Position numbers and translations under genes: made by a program. A DNA stretch of 64,000 nt. It comes from Pseudomonas sp. TH43 (GTDB lineage Bacteria; Pseudomonadota; Gammaproteobacteria; Pseudomonadales; Pseudomonadaceae). Below, piece after piece: positions 8,887 to 18,274 of this stretch. The stretch spans positions 372,001 to 436,000 of the forward strand of contig NZ_JAEKFI010000001.1 of the NCBI RefSeq assembly GCF_016650635.1, written 5' to 3'. Within the stretch, counting starts at the first letter, position 1. Each line of letters begins with the position of its first letter. The notes beneath the pieces were generated by a model. That model worked only from the letters and a program-made list of their open reading frames with translations. It was not told where the DNA came from and did no database searches.

Positions 8887-10065
8887 CTAGCTAGCAGCGG
8901 ATGATTGCCGTCGCAGGACTGAACGTATGCGACGCTCTCGACTGAAGACTTCCCAAGCCTGAGTTTCGGCCATCTCCCGCAACGCCAAGTCGACGCTCCG
9001 GCCACCACGTCCCAGTCGAATCAGATCCTGGTACAGCGGGATGGTCAGCAATTCAGGGGTTTCATTCTCGGCCTCGGTGGCTTTCGCTGCATACTTTTCG
9101 ACAGTTGCCCGAGTTTTAACTCCCAATGCCTCGGCGATTGACTCCCAGGGGACACCGGTATCCAACAACGTCTTGGCGGTGGACCATTTCACATAGTTGT
9201 TGATACGTTTGGCCAGCGGCCAGGAACCTCGATCAATCTCGGTGAAGATCACCCGGTACAGGGTGAGATCAGTCTTATGTTGCTCTATGAAGGCCACGCA
9301 TGCGGCGCGATTTTCGCGCTGCTCCACTGACAACGGAATGCGCAGTTTTTGCGAAATTTCGTAGGCCAGATCCAACTGCTTGTTCAGCGGCGACTTCACC
9401 GAGCTTGGCGTAAAGCGGTCCAAATGCGCGAACACCGCCAGAGACAGAGGGCTGTCTTTTTCCAGCACCGGCGTATCTGCGGATAAGTGGGCGATCAGAT
9501 TCGCACAACTCAGCGGCAGTTGGACTTCGATCGTGTGCTGACCGATGGTGAGTTGCCCCGTACAGTGCCAAGGCTGGGCTTCATCGAGATCATCCTGACG
9601 GTTATCGCCTTGCGACCAATGATCATCTTCGCCGCGCAGAACTCCTTGATAAACACGGTGTTCGCGCATGAAGGTCAGCGTATCGGCGGGAGTCCTCGAC
9701 ACGTAGCAACAGCCTTGCGCGTAGTCACCTTCAACCACTGCGGAAGCCGCACGACTATCAAGATCGGCGCGTAGGAACGCGCCCCATAAACCGCCTGGCA
9801 GCATGAGCAACAGCCATTCGGGGTATTCACAGGTTTGCGCCAGAAGTTCCACGTGTTGTCGTTCGGTCTCCGTGGAACTGAACGGTGGCAGCACCGCGAG
9901 TACTTCTTCCGGAGTGGGTTGGAATGGTAGCCAGCGCTCCAGACCCTCGCACATGAACTCCTCAGTGGTCCACCAGACTCGCTGTACTTCATCCCACTCG
10001 ACGAAAAATTGTTTGGCCTCTTCTTTTTCTACGAAGGGCACGGCTAAATCGATACGTTTGGACAT
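8887..10065 (-). CDS. DUF5710-domain protein with C-terminal HTH-like segment, partner of the STAND protein
   Basis: A 392-residue protein. The first ~45 residues match the DUF5710 pattern (RIDLAVPFVEKEEAK...W...WW), a small domain found in primase-like and other mobile-element proteins. The middle is unrecognised. Near residue 310-335 the segment WESIAEALGVKTRATVEKYA looks like a helix-turn-helix. The strong ribosome site AAGGAA precedes the ATG at 10065. Its stop is only tens of bases before the STAND start, so an operon is likely and the protein may regulate or act with the nuclease. Compared with the second DUF5710 protein at 31199 the N-terminal domain is more divergent: the usual LGAKWD is replaced by FVEWDE. 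Confidence 0.7.
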   Translation of the reverse strand: MSKRIDLAVPFVEKEEAKQFFVEWDEVQRVWWTTEEFMCEGLERWLPFQPTPEEVLAVLPPFSSTETERQHVELLAQTCEYPEWLLLMLPGGLWGAFLRADLDSRAASAVVEGDYAQGCCYVSRTPADTLTFMREHRVYQGVLRGEDDHWSQGDNRQDDLDEAQPWHCTGQLTIGQHTIEVQLPLSCANLIAHLSADTPVLEKDSPLSLAVFAHLDRFTPSSVKSPLNKQLDLAYEISQKLRIPLSVEQRENRAACVAFIEQHKTDLTLYRVIFTEIDRGSWPLAKRINNYVKWSTAKTLLDTGVPWESIAEALGVKTRATVEKYAAKATEAENETPELLTIPLYQDLIRLGRGGRSVDLALREMAETQAWEVFSRERRIRSVLRRQSSAAS

Positions 10066-10656
10066 TTCCTTGATCCTACCGGTTAGTACGGCCTAGCGCT
10101 GGCACGGGCTGAATCCGCGCATTGTACCTTCAGGGTGTCAACGTGCCACCACTCATCCGCGCAGAGCTTCGTTACCCTCCGCAACCGTCTGGCGGTGAAA
10201 AAGTCGGGCGAGCATCTCTGCGGCACGCTAGTCGTTTAGATGTTTCAGCGCTGCTTACCTCGCCAATGGCGCTGCTGCGATCAGAATGGGTTTTTTGTAC
10301 CGCCTGGTAGGTCGGTAGTAGAACCGCCACGGGAATGCTACCTGGAATCGAACAGTGTCGACGCTTCAGATAGATGCTGAACGACGGTGCCCCACTAACG
10401 GGGGGGCTGAACCCAGCAGCGATGCCCCGACAATGAGTGGCGACTATGGGTTTCGTTGTATGGTAGCTATGAGTCTTTATCCGCCTGCCAGGAGGAGTAG
10501 CAGCCAGAAAGTATTTGATAGAAAATTTTTAATAGTTTTTTGTGCACGGCCTATCGTTCTCCACCGTCGAGCGGAAATGCTTGCACCTAAAGATATATGC
10601 AAGCAAATGAACTGGCCCGCTTTCAGTCTCAGGCCATTTTTCATTAGTATCGGGCC
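10066..10656. other. Intergenic stretch upstream of the STAND operon
   Basis: About 590 bp with no supported gene. It should contain the promoter for the reverse-strand STAND operon next to 10065, but I could not single out convincing -35/-10 boxes. Confidence 0.4.
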
Positions 10657-10788
10657 ATGCGAGAGATAACCCCACTCCCCTATCAGGGCATGCCGCACGA
10701 TGCGGTCGTGACTACACGCGATTATGCCGACGGAACGCTGTTCCCCAAGCACGATCACCCGTGTGGACAGTTCATGTATGCCGCGTAA
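10657..10788 (+). pseudogene. AraC-family regulator fragment (N-terminal cupin part)
   Basis: A 43-codon frame opens with ATG and reads like the sensor domain start of AraC-type regulators (DYADGTLFPKHDHPCGQFMYAA), with the PxHxH...GQxxYA pattern of that cupin. It then hits a stop where the full family would continue for about 200 residues. Later in-frame sequence is only vaguely similar, so this is a decayed remnant. It lies beside the IS66 remnant. Confidence 0.5.
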
Positions 10789-11123
10789 CGCTGGGCAGAG
10801 CCGATTGCCAACCGGCCCACGGTGATTCGCGGCCAGCGTGTCAACAGAGCCTGGGGTGACAAGGCAAGTCAGGTGCCCGAGCGCCACGGGGCGGATGATC
10901 TGGCCTGAGCGCCTGGTGCGAGACGTGTCACAGGTGATTCAGGCAGTGACACGGCACACTATCCGTCGTTCAGTTCAGGGAGCGGCAATCATCAAACCAC
11001 GTTATGCAAAGGCCGGGGTCAGCCACCGATGCATGTGTCCGCGATTCATTCGCCAGAGGGCGATTCGGGGTACATCGTTATGGCCGGAAAATCGCTTGAC
11101 CAACACCGGGTGCCTTTTGAATC
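10789..11123. other. Decayed sequence between AraC and IS66 remnants
   Basis: No supported gene. The region is broken by stops in all frames beyond short runs and probably represents debris of older insertions. Confidence 0.4.
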
Positions 11124-11787
11124 GTAAGCGCTCCATAAACCCCACCGAACTCAATATGGCTGGCGCGCTCAGCTAGCCGATGCGGGTGAGCAGTTCCACG
11201 GCAGCAGGGCTTCGTAATCTTCAACCGATGTCGCCGTTGGCAGGCGTTCGAGTGCGTGGCGCAGCCACGCATAAGGCTCTTGGCCGTTGGCTTTGGCAGT
11301 TTCGACCAGGCTGTAAAGTTGAGCACTGGCTCTCGCGCCCTTGGGCGTATCGCTAAACAGCCAGTTCTTTTCTTCCGATCACGAAGGGGCGGATCGCGCG
11401 TTCAGCGGCGTTATTGTCGACTGGCAGGTAGCCTTCCTCGACGTATCGCTCCAGCTTGCTCCAGTTACTGGCGAGGTAACTGATGGCTTTGCCCAAGGCA
11501 TTCTGAGCGGTCAGGACAATCGCTTCGTCCGTCACGTCGGGCGACGTTTTGAAGCGCTCTGACTCCAGGCGTTTGAGCCAGAGGCAGAAGCCGTTGCGTT
11601 CCCAGTACAAGATCTTCACGCGGTTGCGTGGCTTGTTGAGCCCCGGCCAGTCCGACGACGTTGCCCTACTGACCGCAAGCGACGAACTTTCAGGTCCGTT
11701 CATCGAGCTGTCGTGGTCGGCACCGCAGCACTGGATACTGCGTGAGATCGTAGGCCGTGCGCAGGAATGGGCGGCAGAATCCGACAC
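11124..11787 (-). mobile_element. IS66-family insertion sequence remnant
   Basis: Reverse-strand coding sequence shows a piece of the IS66 TnpB protein ([20 protein letters not shown]) joined directly to the C-terminal part of the IS66 TnpC transposase. GTAAGCGCTCC at 11124, just beyond the transposase stop, resembles the GTAAGCG terminus typical of IS66 elements. The other end was not found; most of tnpA, tnpB and tnpC is missing. The outer limit near 11787 is approximate. Confidence 0.65.
11169..11631 (-). pseudogene. IS66 tnpB-tnpC fusion remnant, frameshifted
   Basis: About 30 residues of TnpB run directly into the last ~120 residues of TnpC ([21 protein letters not shown]). A one-base change in the A-run of AGAAAAGAACTGG then shifts the frame, so the reading ends RKELAV instead of the normal [12 protein letters not shown]. 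The tail SDTPKGARASAQLYSLVETA...ALLPWN continues in the other frame to a stop at 11169. The internal deletion that fused the two genes, plus the frameshift, make it non-functional. Confidence 0.75.
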
Positions 11788-11879
11788 AGGAAAGATTGCC
11801 AGTAGCGCATTCGATCTGTGATCGCTGATGATATGCAGGGCAACGGGGCAGCCAAGATTGACGGCCCCTGGATACGGCC

Positions 11880-14060
11880 TCAGACCTTTCTCTTGGCCAA
11901 GGGGATATGATTTTCCGATACTAAAATGATCGATTCAGGGTTGCCAATCTGGATATATTTCAAGCACTCAGGCAAGGCAAATTCTTCTCGCATGATTTGT
12001 TTTATCCTGGCCGGCGTCAGCCCGGTGACAGTGCTGGTGTTATGAATAATTTCTTCATGCCAGTTTTCACTTAGGGGATCCAGTCGATTACCTGAGTAAA
12101 AATTCAGTCGAGACTTTACCTTGGCGTCAAGATTGAATTTATTCTTGAGCAAGTCAAAAAACTCGCTATAAAAAGTTCTTTTTATCATTCCGGACACAAA
12201 ACTCGACCAGCGCACACTTATACCGCTATTGTTGTCGAGGCGTTTTGGTAAATATAATTTTATTCTAAGTAGAAGGCGCGCGATAAATGTAGATGCTTCA
12301 TCGCTGAATATGGGCAGTGCACTCGCCAACACTGTTTTTGCACCACAAAGGAGAAATGCGGCGGCGGTAGAATTATGATTCCTGTCTATGGGGCTGGTAT
12401 CACAAGAACTAAGAATGACGATAGGAGAAGCGTTAAACTTTCCAACCAGATCGTATATGGATACTAGTTCATCTCGCAGTTGTAATACACCGGAACCATT
12501 TTCACTGTGACCTCCATGCAAATCAAAAATCGTGATTGCACAATCATTACTTTTCAACTGCTCCAGCAGATCCTCCGAAGTAGCCACGTTGCACCACTCT
12601 ATTTTCATGTCCAGAGGATCATAGGGGGGCACATCTGGCGAAACGTTATGAAACTTCAGCTGCTCATACAGCTTCCCAGTGTCAGCTATTGAGTCCAAAA
12701 ATAATGCCACTTTGTTCTTTAAATGATCTTTGATTTCATCATCATCCTTGAAGGAGCTGATGATTTTTATTTTTGCAACAGAATCGATGGTCAGAGAAAT
12801 TTGCTCACTATCAAGCAGTGCATGCGTTGCTGCCACACCTGGAGAAACCGGAATTCTACTTACTTCATGCCGAACCATCAGCGGCAGGCCATTCTGATTT
12901 GCCCACTCGATGGGCAGATTTGAAATGATTTTAACACTGGATGTGTAGGCATTCTGTATCGTTTTCAGCAAGGGTAGCGTATTTCTTGAAAGCTCATCAG
13001 TGAGCGAAAGCACTACCTCGTTAACATCTTGCCGGTTGTTTTTTCTATCCAGTATTCCGACATTTTTTAATGCGTCATGAATGGAGCCATTTACCAAGGG
13101 CAATTTGATGCACGGTATCGCGTAGCTGGAGGCGTACACTGAAATCAATGCTTCAATAAGGTTTCTTTCCTGGTGATAGCGTTCTAAATAAACATTTCTA
13201 TTTGCACCGCAGTTTGTTTGGTTGTGATTGATTAAGCTGATCGCTTCGCAAAGCGCGTCGGCGTCGTTGTACCCCTCTTTCTTTAAATGATTTTCGGTAT
13301 ACAGGTCTGGCCGAACCAAAGTATTGAGGTCGCTGGACAGATCACTGATCACAATATCATTGAAAGGCAACCATACTTTGGGCGTAATTTTTTCTAGAAT
13401 GTGAGCCCTGATCCGGCTGACGAACTGCCTAGGCTCAAACACTCGCCCTTGATCATAATCACCACTTACTTCTTTAAAATCGTAATCAATTCTTAAGGAA
13501 CTCAGCACGCTCATGCTTGCCGTATTAAATATGCTTTTTTCAAAAGTATGATTCAGGTTCAGTCTCTTGTCACTGGCATTGAAGTCGCAAGCATCTTTAA
13601 TCTCAAGAAATATCTTCTTGTCATCGGAATTCAGTCGATCTGCATGAGCGTTGACTTTTTGTAGTAGGCTTGAGGTATTTAAGTCGCTAAAGCTTATTAA
13701 GTCATTATCAGCAGCCCCTCTGTGATTACTTAAAACCCCTATCGTATTTGATGGGAGCTCGGCAATTTGATCCGGGTGCTGCATAAATACAACGTTAAAT
13801 TTGTACGGAGAGCGCCACACATCTTTGCAGGAGGACAGGAGCTGTATTTTGTATCCATTGAAAACACCGCTCAGGCGATTGCTGATCATGTGTTCTTTAT
13901 CGTAGAAGAACTCAGACAAATCCTTGGGGAGCGTACAGATCTTCTCTAAGATTTGTACATTATCAATAAGGAACTGATCATATTGATTGAAGAATGATTG
14001 CGCGCCATCCTTGTTCGTGATGATAATATAGCAAAGGGTGTTGACAGTAAGTATATTCAA
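11880..14060 (-). CDS. CHAT-domain (caspase-like) protease
   Basis: A 726-residue protein, last gene of the four-gene caspase/MBL/CHAT operon. The C-terminal third is a CHAT peptidase domain: the catalytic His lies in [13 protein letters not shown] (HGGH 515-518) and the catalytic Cys in [12 protein letters not shown] (Cys553), followed by the typical [15 protein letters not shown] helix. The N-terminal ~450 residues are unrecognised, without clear TPRs or membrane spans, and are probably the regulatory or substrate-binding part. The start appears to be TTG at 14060, since a ribosome site (AAGGATAGG) precedes it and the gap to the MBL gene is only 15 bases. CHAT proteases in bacteria are linked to CRISPR-associated and gasdermin-type death responses; the target here is unknown. 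Confidence 0.82.
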   Translation of the reverse strand: MNILTVNTLCYIIITNKDGAQSFFNQYDQFLIDNVQILEKICTLPKDLSEFFYDKEHMISNRLSGVFNGYKIQLLSSCKDVWRSPYKFNVVFMQHPDQIAELPSNTIGVLSNHRGAADNDLISFSDLNTSSLLQKVNAHADRLNSDDKKIFLEIKDACDFNASDKRLNLNHTFEKSIFNTASMSVLSSLRIDYDFKEVSGDYDQGRVFEPRQFVSRIRAHILEKITPKVWLPFNDIVISDLSSDLNTLVRPDLYTENHLKKEGYNDADALCEAISLINHNQTNCGANRNVYLERYHQERNLIEALISVYASSYAIPCIKLPLVNGSIHDALKNVGILDRKNNRQDVNEVVLSLTDELSRNTLPLLKTIQNAYTSSVKIISNLPIEWANQNGLPLMVRHEVSRIPVSPGVAATHALLDSEQISLTIDSVAKIKIISSFKDDDEIKDHLKNKVALFLDSIADTGKLYEQLKFHNVSPDVPPYDPLDMKIEWCNVATSEDLLEQLKSNDCAITIFDLHGGHSENGSGVLQLRDELVSIYDLVGKFNASPIVILSSCDTSPIDRNHNSTAAAFLLCGAKTVLASALPIFSDEASTFIARLLLRIKLYLPKRLDNNSGISVRWSSFVSGMIKRTFYSEFFDLLKNKFNLDAKVKSRLNFYSGNRLDPLSENWHEEIIHNTSTVTGLTPARIKQIMREEFALPECLKYIQIGNPESIILVSENHIPLAKRKV

Positions 14061-14075
14061 TGCGCACCTATCCTT

Positions 14076-15110
14076 TTATGTGATATCTATTGGGATGTAG
14101 CCGTCCTGACCATAACAAAGACCAAAAGAATAATCCCCAGTAAAGGGGTTTTGCCAGTATGAGGTGAACTTCGAATTGTAATTGAAATGCAGTGTGGTTT
14201 TCTTTGGCGACCCTGCAATTATTCTAGCAATCGCCTCTTTGTCTGGATGCTTGAACTGACTGCCATTTGTCGAAACGGCCCAGTTACTGCATTGCAAGGC
14301 TTGAACAAGCTCCAGCGAAGTATTCCCTTGGCTTCCATGGTGAGAGGCTTTGACGAGAGAGAATCCCCCGAGATCAGGGTGCATTTTTCGATAAAGAGCC
14401 AACGAATCCAAGAGTCGCTGAACGTGGGCATCACCTGTCAAAAGAACATGTTTACCTTCGAACTCAGCAACGACCGCGATGCTGGTGCCGTTCGGTTTGG
14501 CCGAGTCTTTTCTAAATACTTTACCCGCAAGGAAATCTATATCTATTGGAGGGGGGTTTCCGAACGCCTCCCAGCCTTCAGGCGCTTCCTCCAGCGCATA
14601 ATCCCAGGACTTTATAATCGCCGAAAGCTGTTTGGGTTCAGGAGAAAGGACGGTTAGTATCAGACCGCCGGGAAGGAGTATGACGGGGAGAACTTCATCC
14701 AATACAGCCACGGGTTTGCCATTGGTAAACTGATTATTCGGTATCTGATATTGTTTGATTAGTCGGCTTAGTCGCTCGCCATCTCGTGGCCCAAACTCCT
14801 CGTATCCCGGCGCAAGTGGTTCTTGTTCGAGATCAAACCTGGAATTAAACCAGACCTCTTTTATTAGCTTTCTCGAATTTGTATTTTTTAGCAGCTCAAC
14901 CGCACCTTCGATATGATCGCGATCGATGTGCGTAACAATTAGCAATTCGAAAGCACCCTCTTTCAGTTGGTGTTGATCGACATACGCGCTGATACTTTCA
15001 GCGGTTGCTGAACGCCCACCGTCGATAAGGATTCTTCGAATAGTTTCATTGCCCCAGCTTAAAATCAGACAGTCACCTTCACAGGCCGGAAGAAGTTCTA
15101 GTTTAAACAT
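14076..15110 (-). CDS. MBL-fold metallo-hydrolase (ComEC-type hydrolase domain, soluble)
   Basis: A 344-residue soluble metallo-beta-lactamase-fold protein. The metal-binding motif is THIDRDHIEG (His61, Asp63, Asp65, His66), a variant of HxHxDH, followed by VLLTGDAH and SHHGSQGNTS, as in the hydrolase domain of ComEC-like proteins. There are no membrane spans. Its ATG overlaps the stop of the upstream gene by one base (TGATG), so translation is coupled. MBL proteins of this type recur beside proteases and STAND proteins in bacterial conflict systems, where they may act on nucleic acids, nucleotides or the protease partner. The substrate here is unknown. Confidence 0.82.
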   Translation of the reverse strand: MFKLELLPACEGDCLILSWGNETIRRILIDGGRSATAESISAYVDQHQLKEGAFELLIVTHIDRDHIEGAVELLKNTNSRKLIKEVWFNSRFDLEQEPLAPGYEEFGPRDGERLSRLIKQYQIPNNQFTNGKPVAVLDEVLPVILLPGGLILTVLSPEPKQLSAIIKSWDYALEEAPEGWEAFGNPPPIDIDFLAGKVFRKDSAKPNGTSIAVVAEFEGKHVLLTGDAHVQRLLDSLALYRKMHPDLGGFSLVKASHHGSQGNTSLELVQALQCSNWAVSTNGSQFKHPDKEAIARIIAGSPKKTTLHFNYNSKFTSYWQNPFTGDYSFGLCYGQDGYIPIDIT

Positions 15111-16588
15111 CAGTCTCTCAGCAGTGGTAGCTTCAGTGAATGTTTTGGAATTTTAACGCTAAACGACTCTTGTTTGTTCAAGCGCTTTGTCTGAACCGGA
15201 GCAAGGCTAAGCGACTTATTGATCGCGGGCTTTTTTCGATAGTACGGTGAAGACGAACCATATGGACGATACTGGGAAATAACGAATGAAGTAAATGCTT
15301 GCTCTAGATCCACAGATCTTGCAACGCCACGAATCATTTTCAAATATTTATCACAGGTCGAGCAGCCAATAGACGTCTGTTCCAGGCCTTCAATCAACCA
15401 GGTAATTCCAATTGTAAAAAAGGGGATGCCGCGCTGAATGGAACCATAAAGTAAATCATGAGCTTTGCTTATGTTTTCTATTCCTCCCTTGCGCAGCAAC
15501 CATCTGGCACGAAGGATTGCACCGTCGGGAAAGTCTGGAAAACGCTCAGAAAGATTACTTAACCACCATGGCCAATCTTCAGCTTCATCATCCTGTTCAG
15601 TGGACATCAGTATGTAGCCACCCACTGCGGCAGCAAGGGGGTTCTCGGCCTTTCCAAACAAGGCGTCTTTTGCCTGCTTGATTATTTTACTTGCCAGATA
15701 TAGCCGGCCACTGCTCATATACGCCAACAAACTGCCCCAGCGGGCATCGATCAAAAGTGGCGTGCAGTGCAAGCGTTCTCCATTAGTTTGCGCAATGATT
15801 TCAAACTTTTTTGAACCAGGTCTTGTGCCAAACTCACCCCATGGCCACGGGAGAGAGACTATGCGCGATTCATGTGCGTTACTTATTTCTATATATACTC
15901 TTTTGCCCCCGACATGGGCCGAGTTGAATTGTCGCCTTTCCTGTGAAATTAAACTGATGCGCGCAGACAGTCCGTCGACACCTTCTTCTTGTTGAACAGT
16001 CAATCCGGTTTCACTTTCTTGTAGCGAAAAAATATCGGCATTAAGATCCTCTCGATGTTGATATCGATTCATTAGCAATTGAAACCAGTCTCTCCATTTC
16101 GACGGATCGAATGTGCTCTGTGTACTTTTGCTGACTAGCATGCTTCCAACAGAAACCTTTAACTCGCGATGCAGCTCATGGCTTGGCTCATCCAGAGATT
16201 TTCTAGGGCGCTTTTTCGGAGGTGATCCACGCTCTGCAAAATTTGATCCGTTATTGAAATTGGTGGATGTGTTGCATCCAATTAATACAACCTTGTGTGT
16301 TTTACCCGGCTTAACGTTGAGTTCTGCAGAGAGGTGTTCGCCGGAAGGAAGGATGGCTTCAATATCGTACTCACCGACTTCCAGGCTCACCCTCGTATAC
16401 ATGTCAGAATCCATGGAAATAGGGGCGATGGAAGTCATCATTTTACGATTGCTATCACCGCGCCGACCGGCGCTGTCATCCAGAGATTCAGTTACAGGGC
16501 GAAACTGGACTGGCACGCCAAAAAGAACCTCTTCCCCGTCATGCAACTGAACACGCAGCTCTACCTTCCCTTCTGTTCTTGCTGTCAT
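15110..16588 (-). CDS. Unknown protein of the caspase operon (beta-sandwich plus helical repeats)
   Basis: A 492-residue protein I do not recognise. The N-terminal ~105 residues look like a small beta-sandwich (YTRVSLEVGEYDIEAILPSG), similar in style to the C-terminal tail of the caspase protein encoded just upstream. A low-complexity, basic linker (PPKKRPRKS) follows. The region from about residue 310 to 430 is helical and TPR-like (AILRARWLLRKGG...AHDLLYGSIQRG). The start codon overlaps the caspase stop as ATGA, and the stop overlaps the MBL start, so expression of all three is coupled. A scaffold or adaptor joining caspase and CHAT protease is a reasonable guess but is not shown by any motif. 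Confidence 0.75.
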   Translation of the reverse strand: MTARTEGKVELRVQLHDGEEVLFGVPVQFRPVTESLDDSAGRRGDSNRKMMTSIAPISMDSDMYTRVSLEVGEYDIEAILPSGEHLSAELNVKPGKTHKVVLIGCNTSTNFNNGSNFAERGSPPKKRPRKSLDEPSHELHRELKVSVGSMLVSKSTQSTFDPSKWRDWFQLLMNRYQHREDLNADIFSLQESETGLTVQQEEGVDGLSARISLISQERRQFNSAHVGGKRVYIEISNAHESRIVSLPWPWGEFGTRPGSKKFEIIAQTNGERLHCTPLLIDARWGSLLAYMSSGRLYLASKIIKQAKDALFGKAENPLAAAVGGYILMSTEQDDEAEDWPWWLSNLSERFPDFPDGAILRARWLLRKGGIENISKAHDLLYGSIQRGIPFFTIGITWLIEGLEQTSIGCSTCDKYLKMIRGVARSVDLEQAFTSFVISQYRPYGSSSPYYRKKPAINKSLSLAPVQTKRLNKQESFSVKIPKHSLKLPLLRD

Positions 16589-17793
16589 GTCAAGCTAGCC
16601 CTCTTCCATGTTGGCGCGGAACGTTGCTGTGTTTTGGCAATTTCTGTTTCGCCCTGTTTTAGAGTGAAGCTATATCTGCCAAATGGAAGTTCCAACTCGA
16701 TTTCATAGTCGTTGGCATTGCACGATCGAATCTGCGGCTTACCTCGGAGTTCGTAATGAATATCACCAGGCCCACAAGCCTCTCCCCCCGTTCGAACAAG
16801 GTATACCGGCGAGACCGGATTTTCACGCAGGTAATGGAAATCGAATGCTCTAGCCTCACCACTCTGAGGCTGCTGTGGGGTTTTGAAGTGGGGTGACGTC
16901 AATCGAATTGATTCATGCGCCATCGCCTCTAAAAGCGAATAGTTGTTCACTCTCCAATCCGTTTCTCCATTGTCATCACGTGCAGCCATACCGCGCATCG
17001 ACTTCAAAAAAGCGGCAGTAAAAACACTGACACCATGCTCTCGAGCAAGTGCGGGCAGTTCGTCTCCGGTCGAGAAGATCAGCGGTGCATTGACCCGGGT
17101 TGTAAATCCTTCTCGTGGGTCTGCCTTTGCATGGACCGGGGTGCGCCCGATAGCCGCATCCGGTGCGAGCAGCGCACCGTGAGGTCGTCGACAGGTATCG
17201 ATGAAATAAATCTGTTCTGCGGCCGCACAAGTGGCCATCCCGGATACGAATGCACCGAGATCTAGTGCGCTATCCCATCGGGCGCGACTTTTAAAATTGA
17301 AGTCGGACATCAATAGGGATGAGATTCTCCCTTGACCATATCCATGTCCGCAGAAGACGAAAACCAGTCGGTTACTTTCGTCAGTATTCCCTCGCTCATA
17401 CCATGCATCAGCAGCTTTAGCGAAATTGTCATAATCAGGTTTTGGTAGCGCCCAGTTTCCAGAGGCTGTCTCGAAAGGCACATCGGCATCGTCACTGATG
17501 AGCAACGCGACGGAACCGAGCGGTGCCGGTGGATAGTGATATTCGTCAATGAACCAACGTGCCAAGGCTCTGGCCGAAGCAGGAGGGGATGAGAGTTGTC
17601 CAAGTTCGGCTTCTTCAAAAGAATCAGGACCACCATCGATGAAATAGGGATAGTGCCCTACCCCGACTATTAATACATGAGTGCTCGGCCAAACACTTTT
17701 GGTGTCATGTACAACGCAGTCTGATGCAGTGCTGATCGGGAGGATTCGTTGCTCGTCTTGTGGCCCATGCTCTTGCATTTGGTCAGCGTCCAT
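16585..17793 (-). CDS. Caspase-family (C14-like) protease
   Basis: A 402-residue protein starting at ATG 17793, chosen because AGAGG lies at the right distance and the conserved fold starts ~35 residues later. The caspase core begins STHVLIVGVGHYPYF. The catalytic His is in LVFVFCGHGYG (His150) and the catalytic Cys in IYFIDTCRRPHG (Cys201). The C-terminal ~80 residues form a separate beta-rich tail (NDYEIELELPFGRYSFTL). It is the first gene of the operon, so it leads expression. Caspase-like proteins paired with other proteases are known from bacterial cell-suicide immunity; here it is paired with a CHAT protease and an MBL hydrolase, which suggests a proteolytic cascade. Confidence 0.85.
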   Translation of the reverse strand: MDADQMQEHGPQDEQRILPISTASDCVVHDTKSVWPSTHVLIVGVGHYPYFIDGGPDSFEEAELGQLSSPPASARALARWFIDEYHYPPAPLGSVALLISDDADVPFETASGNWALPKPDYDNFAKAADAWYERGNTDESNRLVFVFCGHGYGQGRISSLLMSDFNFKSRARWDSALDLGAFVSGMATCAAAEQIYFIDTCRRPHGALLAPDAAIGRTPVHAKADPREGFTTRVNAPLIFSTGDELPALAREHGVSVFTAAFLKSMRGMAARDDNGETDWRVNNYSLLEAMAHESIRLTSPHFKTPQQPQSGEARAFDFHYLRENPVSPVYLVRTGGEACGPGDIHYELRGKPQIRSCNANDYEIELELPFGRYSFTLKQGETEIAKTQQRSAPTWKRASLT

Positions 17794-18274
17794 TACTAGC
17801 CTCTTCACATAAATCTTTCTTTGCCTGCATCCACCGTGCTCCAAAGGCCCTTTAGATGCTAGCACATTGAGATTGCGGCATTGAAGAGCATCACTCCTCC
17901 CAGACAATTACGACTAATTCACTCTTCTAACTGTTGAATAAACAATCTGCCCGGGATTTGGTAGGTCGAGCCGGCCCTACGCCTGATCGACCTGCAACCC
18001 TCACCTCGGTGACCCTTACGGAACCGTGCTCGCCACTACGATGCGACCGCCCTGCAGGCGCGGCATGACGACTTCCGTGTGGCTGGTCTATAGCGTCAGC
18101 TGGTGCGTCTAAAGTTGCCGTGGTAACGCTCCTCGATCATCCGCGGCGGTGACTGAGCTTGCCTCCTTCGAACCGACTGAGGGAGTGATGATCCCGTCGC
18201 CGCCTGCGGCCCATCATGTGCAGAGGCCCTAGAGGGGGTTCAGCCTAATCCCAGCGATGCGGACGCCTACCGCT
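17794..18274. other. Intergenic stretch upstream of the caspase operon
   Basis: About 480 bp. The promoter of the caspase operon must lie close to 17794-17950, where the sequence is relatively AT-rich, but no clear boxes stand out. From about 17950 to 18274 the sequence is GC-rich and broken by stops, probably debris. No gene supported. Confidence 0.4.
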
